A program made the position numbers and the translations under genes. Of a stretch of 64,000 bases of DNA, positions 36,501 to 45,074 are shown in pieces (positions within the stretch are counted from its first letter, which is position 1; every line of letters starts with the position of its first letter). The stretch is from Argentina anserina. Taxonomy: Eukaryota; Streptophyta; Magnoliopsida; Rosales; Rosaceae. The stretch spans positions 19,778,001 through 19,842,000 of the forward strand of contig NC_065872.1 in the NCBI RefSeq assembly GCF_933775445.1. Direction: 5' to 3'. The notes under the pieces are model-generated. The model was not told the DNA's origin. It saw nothing but the letters and a program-made list of their open reading frames with translations, and searched no databases.

Positions 36501-38459
36501 GATTCTCCACAAAAACCTCCAAAATCAACACAACAACATCACAATCCATTCAATTTAACAACCCTTACCTCTATCACGCCGTGGAAGCACCGGAGGATCG
36601 CCGACGAGCTCGAACCAGTCGGTCTTGGCTCGGTGACGTGCAACGCGTCTCCACGACGGTGAGAGACAGTGCGTCGACCTCGGGGTCGACTGCTGGAGGC
36701 CGTGCGACGCTCGTAGTGCCGGCGGTGTGGCTCACGGACGCGCGGTGGTGGAGATCGGGGAGGGAGATCGATGGTTTCGGGAGAGAGTGTCGTGAGGGAG
36801 AGAGGGAGAGAGAGAGAGAGAGAGAGGGAGGCGGGCTGAATGGGAGAGAGAGGGTTTCCAATTATGGAAACCCTAATCTCATAAATGTTCTATTTATACC
36901 AGTTTCGAAATCGGAAACTAACTTCCGACGTTAATAACTTTTACGTACGATGTCCGTTTCGAACGTGTCACATATCCACGAACTCGTATCGACGAGCTCT
37001 ACAACTTTCGTGAAGAAAGTTTTCGCAACCGAGCGACGGAATAAAAGTCGATAAATTCGTTCGGAAACGTAACGTTTTCTTATTAAACGTTCTCGGAACG
37101 TTTCCGTTTCCGTTTTCGTAACACTTGCAAACAATCAAATTCAATTTAAATGAATTTCAAAACTTTATAGAATTTACTTCAAATCAAATATCGTTTTGAA
37201 AAATTGGGGTTATTACAAATTTTATCGTTAACTAACTTCACGTATGTGAAGAAACATGTATTCTTGTTTGATAAATTGTATACATACATATACACACTAT
37301 TTAGAATTTTATCCAACACAAAGAATAAAAAACACTAAAGAGTATAATATTTGGTTAGCAATCGTTGGTGGCTGATATTTGGCATTGAGTTGATAATTAT
37401 GGGTTTTCTAGAGATTGTTGCTTTATCCCGGAAATTTGGATTGAACATCTATTTATGATCGGTGTAGTTACATGTTGAGGGACTAGTGAACCATTGTATA
37501 TCTGGTCTTGATTGACAAATGAATGGTTTGTTTAGATCATGCTGGAGTTGCTCCATTTGAGGGAGCGGTTATATAATTTGTATGTATATTATGTAAGGGC
37601 ATACCATATACAGACACAAGTACCTTTACATAAATACATACTTGAGCAGACTCGCCATATTTGAAACTATGTCTTACTGAGATGTACAACTAATGTATCA
37701 ATGATGTTCTTTTAAACTCTTGGATACCCCAATAAGTACTCTCTGTAGTTCATATTTGTTGGTCAGAGGCTACCAATTAATCCCATTACTGTCTTCCTTG
37801 TTTAGAATTATCATGGCTGCTAGTACTGTTGAGAAAGAAAGGTCAAGAAGGCTTACTACTGCAGTAGTAAATCAAGTAGTACAGGAGGCACTAGCTTTTA
37901 AATCACCACCTAGGACACGAGGTGGCAAAAGAGGACGTATCTATTACAGCACTCAGGTACGCGCTTACACTGCAAACAGCAGTCATGTTATCAGTTTTGG
38001 TATATTGTATAAACTTGCATTATCTTTTGATTTTTGACCGAAGCTGCTCTTGTCTCTAATTCTAAATCGATTTTGCTGCCTCAAAAGTATATACATTTGA
38101 GATCTGTTCTTTTAATGGACAATATCATAACCTGTTAAAAAAAAATTTAATTATGAATGTTTACTAATTTTTTGACTTTTAGATTATTCAGTTCTCACTT
38201 CTTAGAACAAATAAAAAGAAGAGTGAAAATCCCTTTGTTTTTGTGAGTAAAATAAGCAACATATCCAACTTTATATCGGAACATTGCAATATCGTGTTTT
38301 TACTTTATCCATTTGCAGGCTGCTATAAGGCCACCGACTTTTGTATTCTTTGTTAATGATGCAAAACTTTTCCCGGAAACTTACCGTCGGTATATGGAGA
38401 AACAGAGTCGTTCAGATGCTGGGTTTGCGGGTAACTCCAATTCGCCTTCTATGGAGTAA
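21560..38459 (+). CDS. DER: Chloroplast-type Der/EngA double GTPase, 5' exons not found
   Basis: Der/EngA has two tandem GTPase domains and a KH-like domain and acts in 50S ribosome assembly; the plant form (Arabidopsis EMB2738, rice DER1) is plastid-targeted. Exons join in phase: 21560-21639, 21911-21994, 22107-22400, 23457-23596, 24089-24176, 24449-24631, 25116-25277, 26367-26560, 37806-37956, 38319-38459. G domain 1 shows [21 protein letters not shown] and NKCE. Domain 2 shows [19 protein letters not shown] and NKWD. The KH-like part includes [11 protein letters not shown]. The transit peptide and start were not found upstream. Intron 26561-37805 is 11.2 kb because of a retrotransposon. 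In the last exon an extra base near 38432 shifts the frame ([10 protein letters not shown], stop 38457-38459) where relatives read GTPIRLLW. It may be a working gene with an altered tail or a degenerating copy. Confidence 0.85.
26608..29563 (-). repeat. 3' LTR of the Tekay-type element
   Basis: On the plus strand it runs from TGTAACGACCCC to GGGGTTATTACA, so on the coding strand it starts TGTAATAACCCC. The polypurine tract lies just inside at 29566-29580. It contains an 11-unit 29-bp array at 28110-28425, a GC-rich block (28600-29100) and a gagaga run near 29150. A minus-strand TATA-like box sits at 29238-29245. Several GC-rich open frames here, up to 143 codons, are composition artefacts. 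Confidence 0.95.
28106..28425. repeat. 29-bp tandem array in the 3' LTR, about 11 units
   Basis: The unit is tacgtatttctgtacgtat followed by aaatattata or aaatattaa (27-29 bp). About 11 head-to-tail copies are present with small variants (tatgta, actata, ttatgt). Each unit contains tacgtat and its near reverse complement, so it is weakly palindromic. The related solo LTR at 12.35-12.42 kb has only unamplified precursors. Confidence 0.9.
29566..29580 (-). promoter_or_regulatory. Polypurine tract of the Tekay-type element
   Basis: On the minus strand this reads ctttaaggggggtag immediately before the 3' LTR, the expected position and composition for priming plus-strand DNA synthesis. Confidence 0.85.
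29604..32837 (-). pseudogene. Pol (RT, RNase H, integrase, chromodomain) of the Tekay-type element
   Basis: About 1077 codons are open. Residues 1-75 finish the protease. RT spans about 130-330 with MPFGLTNAP and the catalytic FVDD at 295-298. RNase H spans 435-555 (YSDAS, FSDHK, DALSRK). The integrase zinc finger is near 660-703 (ending CLTC), and its core follows with D732 (SMDF) and D793 or D795 (VSDRDARF). The third catalytic residue, normally Glu in a GQSER-type motif, reads Lys here (GETKR, K829), although a Glu sits two residues before. The tail ([17 protein letters not shown]) is chromodomain-like, typical of Tekay chromoviruses and thought to guide insertion into chromatin. Because the N-terminal part is out of frame with gag, no full polyprotein can be made. 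Confidence 0.92.
32838..34002 (-). pseudogene. Gag and protease of the Tekay-type element, interrupted
   Basis: The start is probably the ATG at 34002-34000 ([14 protein letters not shown], a basic N-terminus). The capsid region is cut by an in-frame TGA at 33603-33601, after which the same frame continues with EKYFPASVQ, so only that codon blocks it. A zinc knuckle ([14 protein letters not shown]) and a second, altered one ([14 protein letters not shown], Cys to His at the first position) follow. The protease active site is [10 protein letters not shown] near 32910. A one-base frameshift near 32830 moves the end of the protease into the pol frame. An intact relative would make one Gag-Pol. 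Confidence 0.88.
34276..34288 (-). promoter_or_regulatory. Primer-binding site (initiator Met tRNA)
   Basis: On the minus strand this reads TGGTATCAGAGCC, complementary to the 3' end of plant initiator methionine tRNA, two bases from the 5' LTR end. It primes minus-strand cDNA synthesis. Confidence 0.92.
34291..37217 (-). repeat. 5' LTR of the Tekay-type element
   Basis: It has the same boundaries as its partner and directly adjoins the primer-binding site at 34276-34288. The TATA-like box (minus strand, tataaata) is at 36891-36898, only about 320 bp from the LTR start in element orientation. It differs from the partner mainly by carrying ten rather than eleven 29-bp units, plus scattered substitutions (for example near 36498, 36555 and 36656). 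Confidence 0.95.
35788..36078. repeat. 29-bp tandem array in the 5' LTR, about 10 units
   Basis: The same unit and variant order as in the other LTR, but one unit fewer. This accounts for the 29-bp length difference between the LTRs. The unit with ttatgt found in the left array is absent here. Confidence 0.9.
37223..37805 (+). other. Remainder of the Der intron after the retrotransposon
   Basis: AT-rich, ending in a good acceptor (cttgtttag). Nothing else recognised. Confidence 0.6.
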
Positions 38460-38770
38460 CAGGAGTAAGACAGAAAGAGATGAAGGTCAGTTTTCATCAT
38501 AAACATCATGTGGTCATGAGCGCATTAGCATAAAATCAGTTATCATCTTTCTGAGACCGAAAGATCTTTGTGCCTTCTTATGGTCTATCTGTGATCATAT
38601 GTACCATAGATGTTAACTAAATTTTGCTTCACGCTTGCATTGTTTGCACACATAAGCAAATGATTGGGGATAACTTTGGGGTACCCCCTGAGCAAGGGTG
38701 GACCACCCCAGGCTTTGAATCAAAAGAGGCCCTACAAATATATGTGCGGATAAGTAGAACCATAAATACT
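38460..38770 (+). other. Der 3' region
   Basis: Contains the displaced end of the ancestral Der frame (terminating a few tens of bases after 38459) and presumably its 3' UTR. The last seven bases (38764-38770, AAATACT) are the target-site duplication of the next element. Confidence 0.5.
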
Positions 38771-39973
38771 AGAGTTTTTTTCACCAACAGTCCCTCAACT
38801 CTGGTGTACCTACCAATGTGATACCTCAACTCTTAATCGTACCAATGTGATACCCAGACTCTAGTATTGCTATCATTGAAGTACTTCCGTTAGTTTTTTT
38901 TAACTTTTCCGTTATCTTGGTGACGTGGCAGTTACGTGAGGCCCACAAAGAGGGTTAAAAGACAAAATTAACCTCATCTAAGAGGAGCAATGTTTTTCCC
39001 GCCCTTTACCTTGAGAAAGACACCCAACAATTCCAATTTTGGCGCCAATTTTCCCTCCCTACTCCTTAATTTGTGTCTCTTATCTAAACTAAAGAACTAC
39101 CGCCAACCAGTCGACCACAATCTGATAAAACCTAGATCAATCTCATTTTCTATTTTTACCCTAGCACTTGTTAAACTAACAGAATAAATATAAAAATTTA
39201 TATGGAACATCTCATTTCCACAATCTCATAAGAATATAAAAACACATAACTTAACGAAATTCAAATACATGTTTAAGTACCATTAGTTGCCACATTTTAT
39301 GTTGATCTGCCATGATTTTTGCTTGTAAGAACTTTTAAGTACCATTAGTACAATGCTTTATCTGCTGGTATTATTCCCTCTGGCTTAACGAAATTCAACT
39401 ACATGTATCATTAGTTCTTACAAGTAAAAATCATGGCAGATCAACATAAAAGGTGGCAACTAATGGTACTTAAACATGTATTTGAATTTCGTTAAGTTAT
39501 GTGTTTTTATTCTTATGAGATTGTGGAAATGAGATGTTCCATATAAATTTCTATATTTATTCTGTTAGTTTAACAAGTGCTAGGGTAAAAATAGAAAATG
39601 AGATTGATCTAGGTTTTATCAGATTGTGGTCGACTGGTTGGCGGTAGTTCTTTAGTTTAGATAAGAGACACAAATTAAGGAGTAGGGAGGGAAAATTGGC
39701 GCCAAAATTGGAATTGTTGGGTGTCTTTCTCAAGGTAAAGGGCGGGAAAAACATTGCTCATCTCAGATGAGGTTAATTTTGTCTTTTAACCCTCTTTGTG
39801 GGCCTCACGTAACTGCCACGTCACCAAGATAACGGAAAAGTTAAAAAAAACTAACGGAAGTACTTCAATGATAGCAATACTAGAGTCTGGGTATCACATT
39901 GGTACGATTAAGAGTTGAGGTATCACATTGGTAGGTACACCAGAGTTGAGGGACTGTTGGTGAAAAAAACTCT
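38771..39973. mobile_element. Fold-back transposon of 1.2 kb
   Basis: Two arms of about 560 bp (38771-39331 and 39414-39973) are near-perfect reverse complements separated by a loop of about 80 bp. They differ by a few bases, for example an extra ta in the left arm near 39233 and a substitution cluster near 38980. It begins agagtttttttcaccaac and ends with its reverse complement. It is flanked by AAATACT on both sides (38764-38770 and 39974-39980), so it is a transposed unit rather than a local inversion. Each arm has the same 65-codon open frame (plus strand 38990-39187, minus strand 39754-39557; MFFPPFTLRKTPNNSNF start). No transposase is present. The 7-bp duplication does not clearly identify the superfamily. 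Confidence 0.88.
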
Positions 39974-39980
39974 AAATACT

Positions 39981-42101
39981 ATCTGAAATAGTGAAGGGTG
40001 CTTGATAATATTCCGTTCCTTGAAAGCCTGTGAATACGAGAGCCAGTCAAACGGTAACTAGAAAAGTGTAAACAGCGCGCTTTTCCTTCCTTGCGAGTAT
40101 GCATGATGAGCCCAAGTCACTCTCTGTAATATAAACAGCCCCTATATTTCAGAAAGTTAATTAGGACCAACAATCATGCTCATGTTATGTATTGATGTAT
40201 ATGCATACTTGTTTGTATCACTTTTATGTTTCCCCTATTTTGGTGGTGATTTCTCATGAACGGATGAACCCTGGAGTTCTCTTGCCTACGTGAATTTTTC
40301 CTATTCTTGATGTTTGGATGCCTAAGATCAATCTAAAGTGCTCTGGATCATATGTTCACAGGGAGAGCTACAACAAGGCCAAAAGGAAATCTTGTGCCAC
40401 GTGACAAAAAATTGGAATTAGCTACATGAAGATGGGAATGGTTTGGTATCCTGAAACAGTGTGCATTGGGAAATTCCACTTTTTCGGAGAATGAAGATAA
40501 CCATGTAAAAGTGAGTAAGTTTTCAATTATGTCAATCAAGTAAATTATTATTATTTTTTCTGATAATGACCTAAATTATAATTACTGTGTTGGCCAGTGG
40601 ATCATTCATGATATATATTAATTATGACTTGTCATAGGTTAGGGTTCTGCTGAGAATAATTTTGTCGACCATTTTGCTGAGGATGGACATTGAAAATGTA
40701 AAGCTGGATCATGGGCAAGCAATTTTAATGTCAGGAAGCTGATGTAGGAAAATGATAAAAAGCTTCCATGGAAGATATCACTTTCTGGAATTTTGAGTGG
40801 TTGACATGAACATAGGACGACACATGCAAGTCTCTGCGTTTGTTATCAAATGTTCATGCTCATATGAAGTAACAAAACGAAGCTTTTAATACAAATAAGC
40901 AGCTGCAGTTTTGGGAGAGAGGCGATAAACCCACTAGGATGATGGTACTAAATCAAGTTTATATGCAAGTCTTCTCTTTGACATGTATAGAGGATTAGTG
41001 ATTGATGGGCGGATGGACTCCCTTGAGAAATATACTACCTTCCCTTCTGCTATCAGATGAATATGGCCAACTGTTTTGAAGTCATTGTAATGTAATGTTT
41101 TTTAATTTCTTCCTTTCGAAAATGGCATTGTAGATAATGCTCTAAGGAAAAGTTTGGTCAAAGGCCTTTGGAAATCAACTTTTAAGAGCCGATTCCCAGA
41201 GAGAGAGAGAGAACTCAAATGTGTGGTTAGATGATTTCTTTCTTTGACTCTTGGTTTTGGAGAATCCTGCGAGCTCTCCTTTCCTGTCACGCTAACAGAC
41301 GCAGTAAGGAAGGAAGGTCCGGGTTTACCAGTCAATCCCTCTCCGATGCCATAGTAAGTTATTTAGTGTAAGTTCAGAGTAAGTCAGATTCGAGCAATGA
41401 CTTCTCTTGCAGACAATTGCTGGTGTCATATAGGATTGAGACCTTTCTTTGGGTACATGTTTCTCATTCTGCTCCTGCATTATTGGCGCCTATTGGCCAG
41501 GGTACAAATCTGGGTTTGGTTCCGGGTCCTTTACTCGTCGGCCATGCGTTTATTGGGGCCTTTGATGGGGGTCTTCTCTTCCCCTTCTTTAGTTTTCATT
41601 TCTGAAGGGAGGGCATTGTAGAGGAAAAGAGTGAATGAGGGAATTCGGTGATGACGAGTAAAGTGAAATGATCATTCTTTTCTTAAAAGCACAAACCCAC
41701 GCACACGCACTAACAAATACCTTGTCACTCAAGCTTCGATCAACTGTATTTATTTAAGCTAAAGCCACAAATCTATAAATCCCTATAAGTTCTTGCTATC
41801 TCATTTTCGACGGAGATTTGAGAAATAAAGATAAATTGACACATGAATTCGTGGTTTCGCATACATAGATCCAACCATATGCACAATTCATTACATGCCT
41901 AAACCCTAAACCCTAAACGTACACACCACAAATGAATGTGAAAGTAATTAAACATGCAGAATGCCACGGTTCCACAAGTGTAGATCAATTTCTACTGTAA
42001 GTAGTTATAATTATTATGATGAACATTATGCATGGACGTCCATTCTTATTATTACTTTAGTAATATGAAGATACTTATTATATATGATGATAATAAAGCC
42101 C
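39981..42101. other. Intergenic, no supported gene
   Basis: Two overlapping open frames near 41397-41621 have no recognised motif and no splice or promoter context. A short gaga run lies at 41201-41214. Nothing else recognised apart from the telomere-like repeat listed separately. Confidence 0.5.
41899..41918. repeat. Short interstitial telomere-like repeat
   Basis: Nearly three units of the plant telomere sequence (ccctaaa) in a row. Such telo-boxes occur in plant promoters and at old repair sites. Nearby genes give no clear role. Confidence 0.8.
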
Positions 42102-42447
42102 TTAACAACGAGGGAAAGGAACGCCGCAGTTGGAAGAGAGTTTTTGGGCATTGGGTCCGGTGACATATGGCTTAAAAGCTGGATTCTTGATGTATGATGT
42201 ATCCACAGAGACATGGAACCTGCTCCTTGAGCTTCTGGCAGCAGATGCTCGACGGCTTCGAACCGAACTGGATTGGATCTAAACATGGACTCAACTCCAT
42301 CGGACTGCATGACGACGCATCTGCCTTAGCAGCCGCCGGTATTCGGCCTGCTGCCACCACCACCAAGTCTCTAGTGGCGGCACTACTTATGAAGATGATG
42401 AATACAAGTACCGGAACCGACACACCGCTGATAGTTGACAACTTCAT
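42102..42447 (-). pseudogene. Type 2 non-specific lipid-transfer protein gene, frameshifted
   Basis: The ATG at 42447 starts a signal peptide (hydrophobic VPVLVFIIFISSAA) followed by CSPMELSPC, the CC pair and CLC of the eight-cysteine motif. A perfect 7-bp tandem duplication (gatgtat twice, 42189-42202) then shifts the frame, giving a stop at 42174-42172. Past the duplication the original frame continues to LSSNCGVPFPRC and a stop at 42104-42102. Read across, the spacing is C-7-C-13-CC-8-CXC-23-C-6-C, exactly that of type 2 LTPs. These small secreted proteins bind lipids in a cavity held by four disulfides. The product as it stands lacks the last two cysteines, so folding should fail. No intron is seen. 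Confidence 0.85.
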
Positions 42448-42581
42448 CTTCCTCGATCTTCTATGGAAGTATCGACGACCTATATTGCGAGTCGTCAGAG
42501 AAATTAACGTAGAAGCTCTAACGGAATGCAGAGTAGGCTCAACTGAGATATGATATGTATACTAAGGGAACCTCCATACGG

Positions 42582-42591
42582 TTTATATATA
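42582..42591 (-). promoter_or_regulatory. TATA box of the LTP gene
   Basis: On the minus strand tatataaa lies about 135 bp upstream of the ATG, a fitting position for a plant promoter with a short leader. Confidence 0.5.
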
Positions 42592-42594
42592 CTT

Positions 42595-43189
42595 AAGAAT
42601 ATTGCCTTGCGTGGGTAGGTAAACCAACCGAAAGAGAGAGACGATAGTGATGCATGGAGATTTCATGGCAAGGAATCTTTGCATTTTAAGAAGTTAGTGA
42701 TTCTTGCATGGAAAAAACTTCTGCATTGCTAGAAGGAGGAGGATGTTAACGTCTACTCCACTGCCATGCCATATTTCAGACTTAAAGACAGAATGCGACG
42801 GTGGATATATATCTTGCGAACCCTAGCTTGAAGTAAAGAGTACGTCCTCCAGATCTAGCGAACTTCCAGAATCGAGTAATGCCAAACCATCTTTATTAAA
42901 TTTCAATGGTGTGAGATTTGTATACTTGTTAGTGGTAACTCGTAAACTTGTAATACATTAGAAGAGCCTTGTTGATGACATAAAATTAAATTTTGATCTT
43001 CATTTGTTCATCTTTTCATACAGATCGATCATCAATGCCCTACTTGCGTCTCTGAAGGTACGAGAACGATGGTTTAGGATGATCACATAATCATATTAAA
43101 ACATTAAGTACAGTTGAAGCCTGTTAAATTAAAATTTCGTGATCCTTCGTGTTCATAATTTGAATTGGTTTTGTTTTTTTCATTAATTT
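42595..43189. other. Upstream of the LTP gene, nothing recognised
   Basis: Contains a gagagaga run near 42633. No coding segment or repeat recognised. Confidence 0.4.
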
Positions 43190-44760
43190 TTTATCAGACA
43201 TAATTTTTTCTATAGAAAATTACTTACTAATACTAAAAAATATTTGAATTAATAAAAAAACCCACTTCTCATATTTCTTATACAAATTAGAACATAAGTC
43301 CAAGCCCAAAATAAAGTAGACTCAAACCTGATTAATTAATTAATGTTGAAATGTCCAAACTACCACTATATTTGAGAAAATTACCAAGTTGTCACTCTCA
43401 GATCTAACAAGTTTTTCTCTCCTCATTTTTTTGTTTTTTCCGGTAATTTTAAATTTTCCGGCCAAACCACTGAGAATATGGAGGTGAGCTAATATATAAA
43501 GTTGTAACAAACTACTAATAAGTGTCAGACAACATTTTAATTTACAGAAAACTCACTTCCTAATTTGATGAAACAAATTAGGACCAAAAGTTACAAATAA
43601 TGATCACATAATGGCAAGCTGCCACATGTCATATTATATTTTATTTTTTGTCCCTCTTTAGCCAATCATATTTAAGAGAATTCAAAATTTATTCTCACTA
43701 CCACATCACATTTACATGTATGTCTGCTACTATCGACTAAGAAGCTACCTGCTACTATCGATTAAGAAACTAGCTGCTACTGTTAACTATAAAAAAAATA
43801 ACAACTACTATCTAATTAAGTAACCTGCTGCTGTTGAATATGAAAGTAGCTACTACTGCCCACTTAAAAGGTGCTACTGTCAGCTGGAAATGTACTTACT
43901 ACTGTTGATTCTGAATTTAGCTACTAGTATCAATTGGAAAATTAACTGCTATTGTGAATTATGGTAAGCAAAATTCGAAATTTCAAAATTTCTTAAAAAA
44001 TATGCAATATGGTACTTAAATGAAAGCTCATGACGTAAGAAACAACTTTATTATAAAATTACTTAGTGGTACTAGACCACATTTGAATTAACTAAAAACC
44101 CACTTTTCATATTTCTTATACAAATTAGGACATATGACTAAACCCAAAGAATAAAACTGATTAATTAATTAATGTAAAAATATCCAAAATACCTTATTTT
44201 CGTGAAAATTACTAAATGTCACTCCTCGATCTACCAAATTTCTCTCTCTTCATTTTTTATTTTTTTTGACAAATTTAAGTTTTACGGCCAAACCACCGTC
44301 AATTTAGAAGTGAGTCAATATATGAAGTTGTTCCTTATGTCATGAGCTTTCATTTAAGTACCATATTGCATATGTTTTGAGAAATTTTGAAATTTTAAAT
44401 TTTACTCACCAAAACCACAGTAGCAGTTAATTTCCTAGTCAACAGTAGCAGCTAGATTTATAGTCGACAGTAATAGATGTTTTCCAAGTCGACAGTATCA
44501 GCTAGTTTTTAACTCAACAGTAACAGTTAGTTTTTTTTATAATCGACAGTAGCAGATAACATTTTCATTGATAGTGGCAAACACTATGGGTCAAAGAGGG
44601 GTAAAAAAATAAAATATTTTATGACATGTGACAACTTGCCATCAGTTGGTCCTTATTTGCTTTATCAAATTAAATAGTGAGTTATTTGTAAACTAAATTG
44701 TTGTCTGATACTTTTAAATAATTGATTATATTTTCAAAAGAATAACCCGAGGTTCATCAT
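43190..44760. repeat. Nested inverted and direct repeats with a minisatellite
   Basis: A block of about 300 bp at 43190-43510 (acccacttctcatatttcttatac, then ttaattaattaatg) recurs as a direct repeat at 44040-44335. Around the second copy, 43490-44040 and 44330-44720 are inverted to each other. Examples are gccacatgtcat at 43620 against atgacatgtgac near 44620, and ggtacttaaatgaaagctcatga at 44011 against its reverse complement near 44340. Each inverted arm contains about ten variants of a 20-26 bp unit built on gctactgt-gact (43720-43960) or its reverse complement (44410-44570). No open frame or target-site duplication was found. It looks like a fold-back element in whose loop lies a copy of its own flank. 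Confidence 0.7.
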
Positions 44761-44984
44761 TTTCAACGTTCTTTTAGGAGATGACTTGACACAACTAAAA
44801 GATGATAACCATACAAAACAAAAACAAGGCGGGCTTAAGATCACTTCACTTCTAAAACTTTGATTCTCCAATTTGCTCATATCATTCCCACTCTTTTAAG
44901 TAATCCAACGGTTTATGACTTTATGATGCAATAATTGCATGGTTATGAGGTATGACATCAAATGGACTCGTTAATAGTCATTTG

Positions 44985-45044
44985 TCTGGGCCGGGTCAGC
45001 GGGTCGGCCTTTTAGGCCCATCAAATCAAAGAGTGGTATAAAAA
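44985..45044 (+). promoter_or_regulatory. VIP3 promoter with site II motifs and TATA box
   Basis: tgggcc (about 44987) and its reverse complement ggccca (about 45015) are site II-type elements common in plant housekeeping genes. tataaaaa lies at 45037-45044, about 31 bp before the ATG, so the 5' leader must be very short or transcription starts elsewhere. Confidence 0.5.
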
Positions 45045-45074
45045 CCCAGGGAAAGAGTGTAGTATCTAGAGACG

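Larger units (their letters stand above)
26608..37217 (-). mobile_element. Ty3 chromovirus, Tekay type, inserted in a Der intron
   Basis: This is a complete LTR retrotransposon of 10,610 bp. It is flanked by perfect 5-bp target-site duplications AATTT (26603-26607 and 37218-37222). The LTRs are 2956 bp (left, 3' LTR) and 2927 bp (right, 5' LTR). The internal region is only 4727 bp and runs gag, protease, RT, RNase H, integrase and a chromodomain-like tail, which is the Tekay/Del order. It lies antisense to the host gene, wholly between a good donor (gtacgt at 26561) and acceptor (tttag before 37806). The LTRs are nearly identical by eye, so it is recent. Its own proteins are damaged (stop in gag, frameshift in protease, altered integrase). 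Confidence 0.95.

Noticed and set aside
41397..41621. Two overlapping hydrophobic frames
   Set aside because: No motif, splice site or promoter context; nothing supports expression.
42194..42553. 119-codon plus-strand frame
   Set aside because: Antisense to the LTP gene, whose cysteine spacing and signal peptide make the minus strand the coding one.
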